From the NCBI RefSeq assembly GCF_028689295.1, contig NZ_JAQTWL010000011.1, positions 53,580-117,579 on the forward strand: a DNA stretch of 64,000 bases. Reading direction: 5' to 3'. The notes below the pieces were generated by a model. The model saw nothing but the letters and a program-made list of their open reading frames with translations, was not told the origin of the DNA and searched no databases. Of this stretch, positions 26,381-35,127 are shown in pieces (the first letter of the stretch is position 1; every line of letters begins with the position of its first letter). This stretch comes from Rhodoferax sp. (GTDB lineage: Bacteria; Pseudomonadota; Gammaproteobacteria; Burkholderiales; Burkholderiaceae_C). The position numbers and the translations under genes were made by a program.

Positions 26381-26710
26381 TCAAGTCTGCCGCAGGTGGG
26401 CCGGCACCAGCGCCTGCAGTGCCTGCACCTGGCGCTCCAGCAGCTCGATCTGGATCAGCTTTTCAAGCAGCATGGCCACGGTAAACAGGTCAAGGTCAAA
26501 GTCGAGCCGCAGCTTGGCAGCGGTGCGCATGGGGGTCACCCAATGGGCGCTGAAGGCGCGCTCAGGCAGGCTGGTCAGCGGCACCAGGGCGTTGTAGTCC
26601 ACCAGCTCGTCGAGCTCGGCCGGGCTCATGCCGCAGCACTGGGCGAGTTCCGTCAACGAGATGATCTCGGTGGTGTCGAGACTGAAACTCTCGAAGCTTG
26701 CTTGTGTCAT
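26381..26710 (-). CDS. cbpM: Chaperone modulator CbpM
   Basis: 109-residue MerR-like helix-turn-helix protein that in enterics binds CbpA and inhibits its co-chaperone and DNA-binding activities. The pattern ISLTELAQCCGMSPAELDELVDYNALVP is followed by the second half TAAKLRLDFDLDLFTVAMLLEKLIQIELLERQVQALQ, typical of the family. I trimmed the track start to MTQASFES, preceded by AGGAGGAAATCC. It lies 16 bp downstream of cbpA on the same strand, the standard arrangement. Assignment rests on both sequence and neighbour. Confidence 0.9.
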   Translation of the reverse strand: MTQASFESFSLDTTEIISLTELAQCCGMSPAELDELVDYNALVPLTSLPERAFSAHWVTPMRTAAKLRLDFDLDLFTVAMLLEKLIQIELLERQVQALQALVPAHLRQT

Positions 26711-26726
26711 GGATTTCCTCCTGGGG

Positions 26727-27611
26727 TCAGGCCCCTCGGGGCTTGAAGGTTGAGACTTTGGCCAGTTCCTGGAACAGCTCGTGTTCACGCGCTGACAGCG
26801 TGGCGGGCACGTCGATGTGGACGATGGCGTACAGGTCGCTGTGGTCCGCCGCCAGACCGCGCCCGCGCAGGCGCAATTTGCGCCCGCTGCGGGTGCCCGG
26901 CGGCACCGTCAGCAGCACGGGGTCGTCGAGCGTCGGCACTTCGACCTCGGCGCCCAGAGCGGCTTCCCAGGGCGCCAGCGCCAGGTTGAAGTACAGGTCG
27001 TGGTGATCGGGCCGGAACACCGCATGCGGCGCCAGCTTGATGTGCAGGTAAATGTCGCCATCTGGCCCGCCGTTGCGGCCCTTGCCGCCTTGGCCGCGCA
27101 GGCGCAATTTCTGATCCTGGCAGGCGCCCGGCGGGATGGTGACTTGCAGCGTGCGCTCGCCGGTGCCCTCGGCCAGCGTCAGGTTGACCGTGGTGCCGCG
27201 GCGGGCGTGTTCGAGTGGAATGGTGACCGAGGTCTCGAAATCCTGGCCCTTGAGGGGCATGGCCTGGCGCGATTGACCGCGTTGACCCTGCCCCATGGCG
27301 GCCAGCAAATCGGCCAGGTCAAGGTCTTCGAACGACATGCCGCCCGGCGCAAAATCCTGCTGCCATTGCGGTGGCGGTTTGAAGTCTGCGCCACTGGCGG
27401 GGTGGCCGAGTTCGTCGTAGGCGGCGCGCTTGGCTTGGTCTTTCAGCGTGGCGTATGCCTCGCCAATTTCCTTGAATCGCACCTCGGCGTCCGGCGCCTT
27501 GGACATGTCCGGATGGTGGGTGCGCGCCAGTTTGCGGTAGGCCTTTTTGATGTCATCCAGGCTGGCTGTGCGCGGCACGCCCAGGATGGCGTAATAGTCT
27601 TTGTATTTCAT
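26727..27611 (-). CDS. cbpA: DnaJ-type co-chaperone / curved-DNA-binding protein CbpA
   Basis: 294-residue class B J-protein. The J domain spans residues 3-70 with HPD at 33-35 ([12 protein letters not shown]). A glycine/methionine-rich linker ([24 protein letters not shown]) leads to two C-terminal substrate-binding beta domains ([36 protein letters not shown]). No zinc-finger cysteines are present, distinguishing it from DnaJ. It stimulates DnaK and can bind curved DNA in E. coli. The start is set at MKYKDYY, the canonical first residues, rather than 17 residues earlier. It is followed by cbpM. Confidence 0.94.
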   Translation of the reverse strand: MKYKDYYAILGVPRTASLDDIKKAYRKLARTHHPDMSKAPDAEVRFKEIGEAYATLKDQAKRAAYDELGHPASGADFKPPPQWQQDFAPGGMSFEDLDLADLLAAMGQGQRGQSRQAMPLKGQDFETSVTIPLEHARRGTTVNLTLAEGTGERTLQVTIPPGACQDQKLRLRGQGGKGRNGGPDGDIYLHIKLAPHAVFRPDHHDLYFNLALAPWEAALGAEVEVPTLDDPVLLTVPPGTRSGRKLRLRGRGLAADHSDLYAIVHIDVPATLSAREHELFQELAKVSTFKPRGA

Positions 27612-27668
27612 GATGCTGTCAGTTTGCGTGGTGCCTGATGACCATGCCTTGCGATTGCGCAAACGTTG

Positions 27669-28742
27669 TCAACGCGTGGTGTCAAAAATATGCCAGACCG
27701 CCATGAACATGGCTGCAATCAGCGGGCCGAGCACAAAACCGTTGATGCCAAACACCGCCATGCCGCCCACCGTGGTGATCATCACCACGTAGTCGGGCAT
27801 GCGGGTGTCCTTGCCCACCAGCACCGGCCGCAGCAGGTTGTCCACCAGGCCGATGACCAGCACCCCGTAGGCAGCCAGCGCCAGGCCCTGCCAGATGGCG
27901 CCGGTGATCAGAAAGTAAAGCGCCACCGGCCCCCACACCAGCGCGGCGCCAATGGCCGGCAACAGCGATAAAGCAGCCATCAACACGGCCCATAACAAGG
28001 CGCCTTTGACACCCAGCGCCAAAAATGCCAAACCGCCCAGGGCGCCCTGAATCAGGGCCACCAGCAGATTGCCCTTGACGGTGGCGCGAACCACGGTGGC
28101 GAACTTGTGCCACAGTTGTTGCCGGTGCACAGGGGTCAGCGGAATCATGCGCCCGATGGCCCGCACCGTGCTGTCGCCATCGCGGATCAAAAAGAACGCC
28201 AGATACAGCGCAATGAACAGGCCCACCACGAATTCAAACGTGTTTTGGCCGATATTGAAGACCTGGGTGGCGGCAAACTGGGAACCCTGCGCCAGCGTCG
28301 TTGACAGCCGGCGTTGCAAAGTGGAAAAGTTGACCAGGCCAAAGCGGTCCAGGATGGCGCCTACCCAGTCCGGCAGCCGGTTGAATGCGCGATGGAAATA
28401 CAAGCTTGGATTGATGTCGCCCGACTGCAAGCCCTGGTAAAGCCAGGCGGCTTCCTGCGCCAGCAGCAGCAGCACCAGGATCATCGGCAAAATCACGATC
28501 AATAGCACGATCGACAGCGTGCACAGGGCGGCCAGCGTTGGCCGATGGCCGAGGCGCGGCAACAGCCAACGGTGCAGCGGGGTGAACAGCAGCGACAAAA
28601 TCAGGCCCCACATGATGGCCGCATAGAGCGGCAGCAGAATGCTGCCCAGCGCCAGGGTGACCAGCGCCAGCAGGATCAGCAACGCCCAGTGTTCACGCGG
28701 CGAGGACTGGGTGTTGGTCGCTGCGGTCTCATGCGTGGACAT
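27669..28742 (-). CDS. AI-2E/PerM-family transporter
   Basis: 357-residue inner-membrane protein with about eight transmembrane helices in the AI-2E family layout: an N-terminal helix pair (LALGSILLPLYAAIMWGLILSLLFTPL), a middle extramembrane segment, and the conserved C-terminal block GALLWAVLMAALSLLPAIGAALVWGPVALYFL and DNLLRPVLVGKDTRMPDYVVMITTVGGM. Members export AI-2 (TqsA), or act as Na+/H+ antiporters or uncharacterised permeases (PerM, YdiK), so the substrate is open. It begins 1 bp after the stop of the hypothetical YqjK-like gene and is therefore in that operon. Confidence 0.9.
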   Translation of the reverse strand: MSTHETAATNTQSSPREHWALLILLALVTLALGSILLPLYAAIMWGLILSLLFTPLHRWLLPRLGHRPTLAALCTLSIVLLIVILPMILVLLLLAQEAAWLYQGLQSGDINPSLYFHRAFNRLPDWVGAILDRFGLVNFSTLQRRLSTTLAQGSQFAATQVFNIGQNTFEFVVGLFIALYLAFFLIRDGDSTVRAIGRMIPLTPVHRQQLWHKFATVVRATVKGNLLVALIQGALGGLAFLALGVKGALLWAVLMAALSLLPAIGAALVWGPVALYFLITGAIWQGLALAAYGVLVIGLVDNLLRPVLVGKDTRMPDYVVMITTVGGMAVFGINGFVLGPLIAAMFMAVWHIFDTTR

Positions 28743-28743
28743 T

Positions 28744-29163
28744 TCAGGCTTTCTGTTGGGTGCCCAGCGCCTTGATCAGTTTCGGCGCGAGTCCGGCGAA
28801 CACGGCAGACACCGACAGCCAGCGCCAAGCCTTGGTGCGCATCAACAAGGCGCCTGCCAGCCCGGCGCCAAGGACCAACGCGATGGGGTGTTTTTGGGCC
28901 ACTGGCGTGGCCACCACCTCGGCTGTTTGCGCAGAGACCTGCAAAGCCAAGCGCAGCGGGTGCTGGTGCCACCAGTTTTGGAGGACGGCGGTAAAAATAT
29001 TCGCGCTGGTGCTGCCTTTGAGCTTGGCCCAAGCTTCTGCGGTGGTGGCTCCGAAGGGCTGCCTTGGACGGTCATCGCCTGGACTCGCGTCTTGGTTTAA
29101 GGCCTGGCGCAAGCGGTCACGCGAGCGAATCAGCCGGTCACAACTTGTTTGGGTGTTGTTCAT
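28744..29163 (-). CDS. Hypothetical protein, position of a YqjK-like gene
   Basis: 139 residues. The N-terminal half is polar (MNNTQTSCDRLIRSRDRLRQAL, with a proline-rich stretch). The C-terminal half has one or two hydrophobic segments (PIALVLGAGLAGALLMRTKAWRWLSVSAVFAGLAPKLIKAL). The pattern and the gene order DUF883-membrane protein-this gene mirror the yqjD-yqjE-yqjK order of enterics, but sequence similarity is not visible enough to name it. It is probably a small inner-membrane protein of a stress-induced ribosome or membrane-associated module. The start codon is as in the track, with no strong ribosome site. Confidence 0.7.
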   Translation of the reverse strand: MNNTQTSCDRLIRSRDRLRQALNQDASPGDDRPRQPFGATTAEAWAKLKGSTSANIFTAVLQNWWHQHPLRLALQVSAQTAEVVATPVAQKHPIALVLGAGLAGALLMRTKAWRWLSVSAVFAGLAPKLIKALGTQQKA

Positions 29164-29166
29164 GAT

Positions 29167-29550
29167 TCAGGGCGATGGTCTGGCTGCGCGCAGCATGGCC
29201 ATGTCCGCATTCATCTGGCCGCGCATCAGGGCAAAAGCCTGGGGCGAGCCCCGTTGCTGAGCAACTCCCCAGCAGCTCAGTGCCGCCGCCAAGGGCAGCA
29301 TGGGCGTCAGCAGCAACAGCCAGGGCATCGGCATGCCGCTAGCGGGCAGCGCTGCCCATAACATCAGCGCCACACCGGCCAGCAGGGTTGCCAACAACAG
29401 ACCGCACAAGGCGGCGGCCCGCCACAGCGCCCAGCGCTGCCAGGCGCTACGCGCCTGGGCCAATTCTTCGGTGAAAAGCTCGCCATAAGCCAGCGCATGG
29501 TCGGCCAGTAATTGCGGCCGCGCCAGCAACAGTTCAAGCAGCGGGTGCAT
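29167..29550 (-). CDS. YqjE-like/holin-superfamily small membrane protein
   Basis: 127 residues. An amphipathic N-terminal helix (MHPLLELLLARPQLLADHALAYGELFTEELAQARSAW) is followed by two transmembrane helices (ALCGLLLATLLAGVALMLWAAL and PWLLLLTPMLPLAAALSCWG) and a basic tail. This is the topology of YqjE/phage-holin-III-like proteins encoded next to DUF883 genes. I use the ATG; the track ORF begins three codons earlier at a TTG. It is 3 bp upstream of the YqjK-position gene and 21 bp downstream of the DUF883 gene. Confidence 0.72.
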   Translation of the reverse strand: MHPLLELLLARPQLLADHALAYGELFTEELAQARSAWQRWALWRAAALCGLLLATLLAGVALMLWAALPASGMPMPWLLLLTPMLPLAAALSCWGVAQQRGSPQAFALMRGQMNADMAMLRAARPSP

Positions 29551-29571
29551 GGACGGCAATCGGGTGCCGGG

Positions 29572-29853
29572 TCAGTGGTGGCTGCGTGAGCGGCTGATCA
29601 GACTGACCAGGGCCATCAGGGCGGCACCGGTGGCGGCGGCCATCAGCATGGCTTTGACCGGCTCGTGCTGGATGTAACGCACCGTGTTGTCAGATGCGTG
29701 CTCGGCCTTGACGCGCAGTTGGTGCGAGGTGTCGCGCACGCCGTCCATCACATCGTGTGCCAGCTGCTGGCTGGACTTGGCCACTTGATCGGCGGCATTG
29801 GTGGCCTGGTCTGCAAGTGCGTTGGCAATGTCGGTGGCTTTATTATTAAACAT
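29572..29853 (-). CDS. DUF883 (ElaB/YqjD-like) membrane-anchored protein
   Basis: 93 residues. A long amphipathic helix (KATDIANALADQATNAADQVAKSSQQLAHDVMDGVRDTSHQLRVKAEHA) precedes YIQHEPVKAMLMAAATGAALMALVSLISRSRSHH. The C-terminal transmembrane helix with a short basic tail is the DUF883 signature. ElaB and YqjD in E. coli tether inactive ribosomes to the membrane in stationary phase and are RpoS-dependent; transfer of that role here is inference. GGAG precedes the chosen ATG. It heads the yqjDE-like group. Confidence 0.88.
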   Translation of the reverse strand: MFNNKATDIANALADQATNAADQVAKSSQQLAHDVMDGVRDTSHQLRVKAEHASDNTVRYIQHEPVKAMLMAAATGAALMALVSLISRSRSHH

Positions 29854-29927
29854 GAGAGCTCCTTCAATCTTTGATCGTGTTAAAAAAATGGACAAGGGAG
29901 AGACTGGTTTTTGGCTGCTCTGATCAA

Positions 29928-30092
29928 TCAGCGCTTCTTGATCATGCCGAACAGAAAACTGGCAATGGCCAACACCAGAAAGATGAAGAACAGCGTCTTG
30001 GCAATACTGACAGCACCAGCGGCGATGCCGCCAAAGCCGAACAAGGCGGCAATCAGGGCGATAACGAAAAATACAACAGCGTAGTGCAGCAT
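29928..30092 (-). CDS. DUF1328/UPF0391 small membrane protein
   Basis: 54 residues, absent from the ORF track because of length. It reads [20 protein letters not shown], then [20 protein letters not shown] and [14 protein letters not shown]: two transmembrane helices separated by a glycine-rich turn, with a basic tail. This is the full DUF1328 (YtjA-like) pattern. AGGAG lies 7 nt before the ATG. Members are common next to CsbD, BON and DUF883 stress genes; molecular function is unknown. The 75-bp gap to the DUF883 start suggests a separate or shared stress transcript. Confidence 0.88.
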   Translation of the reverse strand: MLHYAVVFFVIALIAALFGFGGIAAGAVSIAKTLFFIFLVLAIASFLFGMIKKR

Positions 30093-30273
30093 ATGAGGCT
30101 CCTGGTGAACAGGCCGGGTGGCCTTGGAAGCCTCAATTTAAGTGAATCGAGCCGCGACGTCTGTTCGCTGACGTACAGAACCGGGGTTGACTTGTCACTG
30201 AAAGAAGGGCGGGCAGTCTTTAACGACAATGTGTCAGGGCTCTCCCATCGAACCCATCACAGAAGCCACCTGC

Positions 30274-31323
30274 ATGCCACTGACTGAATTGATATCGAAT
30301 CTGCGTAACGCGCTTGCCCAGACGCTGGGGCAGGCCCCCGAACTGCGACTGCTCAACGACAAAGGTCTGGCACATTGGCATGTGCGCCTGCAAGGCACCG
30401 GCTTATTGGTTCGCATTCCCAAACAAAGCCAGATGGCGCTTGGCGCAGTGGACAACCTGCGCTACGAAGCTGCCTGCTTCGAGCGGGCGGCGCCGTCCAG
30501 CCACGTGCCCCGGCTGGCGCATGTGATTGCGCCATCGCCGGGACTGCCCTGGGGTGCGCTGCTGGTCGAGGACATCGACGGTGTTTCCGCCGACGGCCCG
30601 GCGCACATCGACGCCATCATGCGGGCCCTGGCTGCGATACACGCCTTGCCGGTGGCGCCTGGCCCGGCGCGGGCGCCGCTGCTCAATGACCGCGATCCGC
30701 TGGCGGGCATGCTGACTGAGGTGCGGGCGCAGGCGCGCTACCTTGACGATCCGTGCATCGCGGCGCCAACGCGTCGCTTGCTGCAACAGCGCCTGCAGCT
30801 GGTGCAAGGCACGCTCGCTCAAGCCTGCCAGGGGCTTGCGCCACGCCTGATCACCTTCGACGCGCATCCGGGCAATTTTTTGATCACGCCCAACGGCAAG
30901 GCGGTGCTGGTTGACTTGGAGAAGTGCCGATACAGCTACCCGCCGCTGGATCTGGCACACGCCACGCTATACACCTCGACCAGCTGGGATGTGAGCGCTG
31001 CCTTCGCGCTTTCGCCCGCCCAAGTTGCCAGCGCCTACGTGACCTGGATGCTCGGCGCTGGCGACATGGCCGCGGCTTATGCCCCTGCGTTCGTGCCGCT
31101 GCGTGAATTGATGTGGTTGTGGTCCGTGACCTGGTGCGCCAAATGGCTGGTCCAATCGACCCGGCCGCGCAGCCATAGCGCGGGCGGCGAAGACTGGTCG
31201 CAGGACAACAGCGAAGCTGTGTTGATTGCGCATGTTCGGGCGCGCGTAGCCGACTATTTGTCGATTCCAACGATTGAGCGTGTCCAGGCCGAGCTGCACA
31301 CCTTGACAGGTCTTTTTGCCTGA
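30274..31323 (+). CDS. Aminoglycoside phosphotransferase-like kinase family protein
   Basis: About 349 residues with the APH/choline-kinase-like fold. The C-terminal lobe has the catalytic loop ITFDAHPGNFLI (Asp, His and Asn of the D-x-H-x2-N motif) and the metal-binding LVDLEKC in place of DFG/IDWE. The N-lobe has LLVRIPK with a likely ATP-site Lys. Substrate is unknown; homologues phosphorylate small hydroxylated molecules or are antibiotic-resistance enzymes, and nothing here points to resistance. I start at MPLTELISN, 15 codons inside the track ORF, with modest support. The 181-bp gap before it holds no named feature. Confidence 0.75.
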   Translation: MPLTELISNLRNALAQTLGQAPELRLLNDKGLAHWHVRLQGTGLLVRIPKQSQMALGAVDNLRYEAACFERAAPSSHVPRLAHVIAPSPGLPWGALLVEDIDGVSADGPAHIDAIMRALAAIHALPVAPGPARAPLLNDRDPLAGMLTEVRAQARYLDDPCIAAPTRRLLQQRLQLVQGTLAQACQGLAPRLITFDAHPGNFLITPNGKAVLVDLEKCRYSYPPLDLAHATLYTSTSWDVSAAFALSPAQVASAYVTWMLGAGDMAAAYAPAFVPLRELMWLWSVTWCAKWLVQSTRPRSHSAGGEDWSQDNSEAVLIAHVRARVADYLSIPTIERVQAELHTLTGLFA

Positions 31324-31377
31324 ACGTTCCAGTGGGCGTGGTTTGGCTTTGCGAGAGTCCGGGGGGTGCCAGCCCGA

Positions 31378-32256
31378 TCAAGTGCCCGGTTTTTTGTCGA
31401 GCACCACCAGGGCAATGCCACCCAGAACGGCCAGCGAGGTGAGCACAAACTGCAACGTGATGGGTTCTTGCGCAAACGCTGCGCCCGCCAGAGCGGCCAG
31501 TACCGGCACGCTCAATTGCACCGTTGCGGCGCGTGTCCGGGTCATGTGGGGCAGCACTGCGTACCAGAGCGCGTAGCCCACGCCAGAGGTGATGGCACCC
31601 GACAGCAGCGCATACAGCACACCCACGGCATCGAACTGAAGGCGTGCCAGAAACAGGCTGCCGAGCAACACGGACAAGGCTGCCGCCCGCAAAAAATTGC
31701 CTGCCGTGTCGCGGGTTGGATCGCCCACGCCGCGACCGCGCAACGAGTAAACGCCCCATGCCGCTCCGGAGGCCAGCATCAGCGCCGCGCTGCCCAGCGG
31801 TGGCGCATCCAGAGCGGGCAACAGGATGGCCACAACGCCAATCAGCGCCACCAGCATGCCCACCATTTGGCGGCTGCTGAGCCGCTCGCCAAAGCACAGT
31901 CCGGTGGCAATCATGGTGGCTTGCACCGCACCAAATAACAGCAGGGCGCCAATACCCGTGGACAGGTCAGCGTAAGAAAAAGACAAGGCAGCGGCATACA
32001 CAAACAAGGCAAGCGCTGAAATCCAGTTTCCTCCCAATAAAGGCGCGTGGCTTGATGCGGCGCTTGCCCTGGGCCGCAGACGTTGCTTGGCGTAAACCAG
32101 ACAGGCAAGCATCACGGCACCCGAGATCAGGCGCAACGACGTAAAACTGGCGGCATCAAGGGTCGTGTGCTTCAGCGCCAGCCGGCACAGTATGGAATTG
32201 CCTGCAAAACACAGCATGGTCACCAGGGAGAGCAAGCCCAGTCGGATCAACGTCAT
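31378..32256 (-). CDS. DMT-superfamily (EamA) transporter
   Basis: 292-residue inner-membrane protein with ten hydrophobic helices and two EamA repeats, each opening with a helix pair (FAGNSILCRLALKHTTLDAASFTSLRLISGA; LASGAAWGVYSLRGRGVGDP) and ending in a G-rich helix. It is likely an exporter of metabolites or amino acids. The ATG chosen overlaps the stop of the upstream TIGR04282 gene as ATGA; the track start is five codons earlier. Coupling to two sugar-transferase genes suggests export of their product or a related metabolite, which is inference. Confidence 0.85.
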   Translation of the reverse strand: MTLIRLGLLSLVTMLCFAGNSILCRLALKHTTLDAASFTSLRLISGAVMLACLVYAKQRLRPRASAASSHAPLLGGNWISALALFVYAAALSFSYADLSTGIGALLLFGAVQATMIATGLCFGERLSSRQMVGMLVALIGVVAILLPALDAPPLGSAALMLASGAAWGVYSLRGRGVGDPTRDTAGNFLRAAALSVLLGSLFLARLQFDAVGVLYALLSGAITSGVGYALWYAVLPHMTRTRAATVQLSVPVLAALAGAAFAQEPITLQFVLTSLAVLGGIALVVLDKKPGT

Positions 32257-32855
32257 ACGGCTGCCAGCCATTTCAGATCTTCGGGTTCGTCGATGTCATG
32301 CAGCGCGGGCTGCGTGCTGACGCGCCAGTTCAGCTTGTTAAAGCGAAGCAGCGTCTCTGCAGCCACGTCATTGGTACTCCACGCCATGCTGGAAAAAAGT
32401 GATGGATGAAACTTGTTCAGCCCCAACAGCACGTAGCCGCCATCGAAAGCCGGCACCAGCGTGGCATCGGCGTGCTTTAGCGCCGCCGCGGCCTGTTGCA
32501 GCCGCAGAGCATCGAGTGCCGGGCAATCGGTGCCGATCAGCAGGACTGATTCACCGCCTTCGAGCACGCGTCGGGCGGCGCGCGCCATGCGCGCGCCCAG
32601 GTCGCCTTCGCCCTGATCGGTCAACTGCACGCCGCGCGGCAGAGCAAATGTCTGCCACACCGGGTCAGCGGTGTCGGGCGTGACGCACAACTCAACCGGC
32701 CCGACCCGGGCCGCCAAAGCGCGCACAAGTGCATCCGCCACCAAACGCCGGGCGAGTTCGGCCGCACCGTGGGCGCCCAGGGCCGGTATCAAACGGGTTT
32801 TGGCGAAACCGGGCAGCGCCGCCTTGGCAAAAATCACGATGCGCAGGAGTTTCAT
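32253..32855 (-). CDS. TIGR04282-family (DUF2064) glycosyltransferase
   Basis: 200-residue nucleotidyl/glycosyltransferase-like protein: MKLLRIVIFAKAALPGFAKTRL start with the KTRL motif, LLIGTDCPALD, and LVPAFDGGYVLLGL. These are the marks of the family named for arsenosugar biosynthesis context. The start is fixed by the ATGA overlap with the stop of the TIGR04283 gene; the 52-residue N-terminal extension in the track is rejected. The two glycosyltransferases always travel together but their reaction is not settled; no ArsS radical SAM or ArsM gene is in this window. Confidence 0.88.
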   Translation of the reverse strand: MKLLRIVIFAKAALPGFAKTRLIPALGAHGAAELARRLVADALVRALAARVGPVELCVTPDTADPVWQTFALPRGVQLTDQGEGDLGARMARAARRVLEGGESVLLIGTDCPALDALRLQQAAAALKHADATLVPAFDGGYVLLGLNKFHPSLFSSMAWSTNDVAAETLLRFNKLNWRVSTQPALHDIDEPEDLKWLAAV

Positions 32856-33526
32856 CGGTACGCCTTGGCCAATTGCTCTGCGGGCACGCCGCGCCAGTAG
32901 TGCCAACGCAGGCGCCACATCAGCAGCATCGTGCGCCAAACACCATGGGTTTCCCAGCGCCTGCCGGAGGTGATCACGCAGGATCTGATACAGGCCGGTC
33001 GGGAGATGCGGCACAAGCGTTTGCTGAGTTCGATGTCCTCCATCACCGGTTGCGCGGGAAAGCCGCCGACCGACGCGAACACGGCGCGGCTGACAAACAT
33101 GGCCTGGTCACCGGTGGCAATGCCACTCCAGCGCGAGCGCAGGTTCATCATGGTGCCAATGACGCGCAGCATGGCATGGCGGCCTGCGATGCGCACATCA
33201 AAACGCCCCCAGCAATGCGCCTTGCCAGACAGGGCGCGCGTGACCAGGTCTGGCGCGCCCTCAGGCAAGCGGGTGTCGGCATGGAGGAACAACAGCACCT
33301 CCCCCGTGGCCTGCGCTGCCCCCGCATTCATCTGCAGTGCCCGGCCGCGCTGCGAGCGAATCAGTTGCAGGCCGGCGCGCTCGGCCAGGCCCGTTGAGTT
33401 GTCCGAACTGCCACCATCGACGAGCAGCACCTCGCAGCCGTCATGCTGCAGCGGCAACAATTGCGCCAGCAAATCGGGCAAGGTAGTTGCTTCGTTGATC
33501 ACCGGGACGATGATGGAAAGTTTCAT
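32852..33526 (-). CDS. TIGR04283-family GT2 glycosyltransferase
   Basis: 224-residue GT-A glycosyltransferase of family 2. It starts MKLSIIVPVINEATTLPDLL, with LLVDGGSSDNST as the nucleotide site, FLHADTRLP as the DxD-like metal motif, and GGFPAQPVMEDIELSKRL as the acceptor/catalytic ED motif. It is the usual partner of the TIGR04282 gene directly downstream (ATGA overlap), then the DMT transporter, forming a three-gene operon. It is probably cytoplasmic with a membrane-associated C-terminus. The sugar and acceptor are unknown. Confidence 0.9.
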   Translation of the reverse strand: MKLSIIVPVINEATTLPDLLAQLLPLQHDGCEVLLVDGGSSDNSTGLAERAGLQLIRSQRGRALQMNAGAAQATGEVLLFLHADTRLPEGAPDLVTRALSGKAHCWGRFDVRIAGRHAMLRVIGTMMNLRSRWSGIATGDQAMFVSRAVFASVGGFPAQPVMEDIELSKRLCRISRPACIRSCVITSGRRWETHGVWRTMLLMWRLRWHYWRGVPAEQLAKAYR

Positions 33527-33576
33527 GCCATCCGATTATTCATCGATCTTGATAGATCGGCTAGCAGCACCCGGAC

Positions 33577-34278
33577 TCACACACCCAGCTGATCTGCCAG
33601 TGCTACAAAGTCATCGACAACCCTATTGCAGTCCGGATGCGGTGTTGGATCCGGCGGACCCGCTGGCCCCCATTCAGCCGGTCTGCGGACAAATGCTGTC
33701 TTGAAACCGCAGGCACGGGCGGCATTCAAATCGAAATTGTGGCAGGCGACCATCAGAATCTCGGCCGGTTCCAGGCCCAGCCATTGCGCTGTTTTCAAGT
33801 AAGCCTGCGAGTTGGGTTTGTAGATGCCGATCATTTCGCACGAGATCACTGCATCCCAGTCGAGGTCATTTTTGCGGGAAACGTCCAGCACGAGCGACAG
33901 CGGCAACATGGTGAACGAAATGGCAGGAAGTTTTTTCCGGATACGGGCCAGCGCCGGTGGAAAATCCGGCCAGGCCGTGAGCTGGTGCCAAGCCTGGAAA
34001 ATGTGTTCACGGTCTTGCTGGCTGAATTGTTGAAGGCTGTATTTGGCTAACACTTCATTGAGCGCCGCGCGATGGACATCGTCCATGTTGAACGCGGGCT
34101 GCATCTGTCCGACGATGCCTTTCATCGCCAGACGCCGGTAGTCATTGGTCACCTCATCCCAGTCGAGCGACACACCATGGCGCTCCCCGATTTTCTGGAA
34201 GGCACCGCAAAGGCCACTGTGCCAGTCCAGGATGGTGCCGCCGGTATCGAAGGTGAGCGCTTTGATGTTGGTGATCAT
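33577..34278 (-). CDS. Haloacid dehalogenase type II (HAD superfamily)
   Basis: 233-residue HAD hydrolase. Motif I is ALTFDTGGTILDWHSG, with the nucleophilic Asp followed by TGGT instead of AYGT. Motif II Ser/Thr lies in ISFTMLPLSL, motif III Lys in IGIYKPNSQAYLKTAQ, and motif IV ACHNFDLNAARACGFKTAFVRRPAEWG is close to haloacid dehalogenases. It may dehalogenate 2-haloacids or act as a phosphatase. It is a single gene on the minus strand between the glycosyltransferase group and the AhpD-like gene. The ATG gives MITNIKALTFD, the standard short N-terminus. Confidence 0.85.
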   Translation of the reverse strand: MITNIKALTFDTGGTILDWHSGLCGAFQKIGERHGVSLDWDEVTNDYRRLAMKGIVGQMQPAFNMDDVHRAALNEVLAKYSLQQFSQQDREHIFQAWHQLTAWPDFPPALARIRKKLPAISFTMLPLSLVLDVSRKNDLDWDAVISCEMIGIYKPNSQAYLKTAQWLGLEPAEILMVACHNFDLNAARACGFKTAFVRRPAEWGPAGPPDPTPHPDCNRVVDDFVALADQLGV

Positions 34279-34319
34279 GGGTTTTTGGTATTCAAATTGG
34301 GCGGCATGGGAGTGTGTGA

Positions 34320-34889
34320 TCAGACTATTTTGTAGGCAGCAAATTTTTCATCGACTGTGGTGCCGAACGCCTGGTTGCTGTAGTTGCTCAATGCCTTGAC
34401 CGCCGCGGCGAGGATGATGTAGAGCAGGTCTTGCTCGCGGTAACCGGCGTCCAGAAAAGTCTGCACGACTGCGCGATCGGGCTGGCCGTGTTTGGCGACC
34501 ATCTCCACCGCCATGGCCGCCAGCGCGGCGAGCTTAGCGTCGGGAATCGACTGGCGCGTGCGGATGGCCTGCAAGACATCTTTTGGCACACCCGACATCT
34601 TGTCGGCAATCATGCTGTGGGCGGCCGTGCAGTAGTTACAGCCGTTGTATTGGCTCACAGACAGAAACACCACTTCCTGCTCGGCCGGGCTGAAGCCCGA
34701 TTCGCTGCGAAACAGCGCGTAACCATGCAGGTAGGTGCTAAGCATGGCGGGCGCGTTGGCCATGTTGGCGTACATGTTGGGGATGAAGCCGACCTGCTTG
34801 AGGGCGATGTCGAGTATTTCCTTGGGCTTGCCCTGTGCGCTGGCATGGTCGATTGGGTGCAGGTTTTTGATGATGGGGGTGGTTGACAC
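34320..34889 (-). CDS. Carboxymuconolactone decarboxylase/AhpD-like protein
   Basis: 189-residue all-helical protein with the redox motif C84-NY-C87-TAAH91 of AhpD-type peroxidases, preceded by EVVFLSVSQYNG. A GTG start (M/VSTTPIIKNLHP) is chosen since AGGAG sits 7 nt upstream; the 43-residue extension in the track lies in intergenic sequence. It may reduce peroxides using a thiol partner or protect against electrophiles. It stands alone, with a 238-bp gap upstream that holds no other gene I can support. A second AhpD-like gene is at 53.4 kb. Confidence 0.88.
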   Translation of the reverse strand: MSTTPIIKNLHPIDHASAQGKPKEILDIALKQVGFIPNMYANMANAPAMLSTYLHGYALFRSESGFSPAEQEVVFLSVSQYNGCNYCTAAHSMIADKMSGVPKDVLQAIRTRQSIPDAKLAALAAMAVEMVAKHGQPDRAVVQTFLDAGYREQDLLYIILAAAVKALSNYSNQAFGTTVDEKFAAYKIV

Positions 34890-35127
34890 GGGGTTTCTCC
34901 TGAAGGGTTGACAAGTTTTACCGTGCGACGCGCATAAAGCGCCACAGGCTTTCATGCTAGGGCTTGCTGACGCTGGCAAAGTGTTTGTGCGTCTCGGCTT
35001 TGCTACCCGTCGTTTCATTTCTTCTGCTTGCGCTGAAAAAAATGTTTGTCACGTTTTCCGACGGACATGCGACCAAGGCTATGACGGCACTGCATACCGT
35101 AGCGTCGCAAACCCGAAAGGAAACATC

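Noticed and set aside
9807-30092. Interpretation of the stress-gene block as a transmissible heat-resistance island
   Set aside because: No integrase, tRNA junction or typical partner set (ClpK, FtsH copies) is present; such genes commonly cluster in Comamonadaceae chromosomes.
30160-30185. TCTGT...ACAGA inverted repeat upstream of the DUF1328 gene as a regulator site
   Set aside because: Only five matching bases per arm and no second copy near other stress genes in the window.
35044-35077. TGTCACGT...CGACCA before the small secreted protein as another ECF promoter
   Set aside because: The -35 part differs from GTAAGAA and the spacing is 15 rather than 14.
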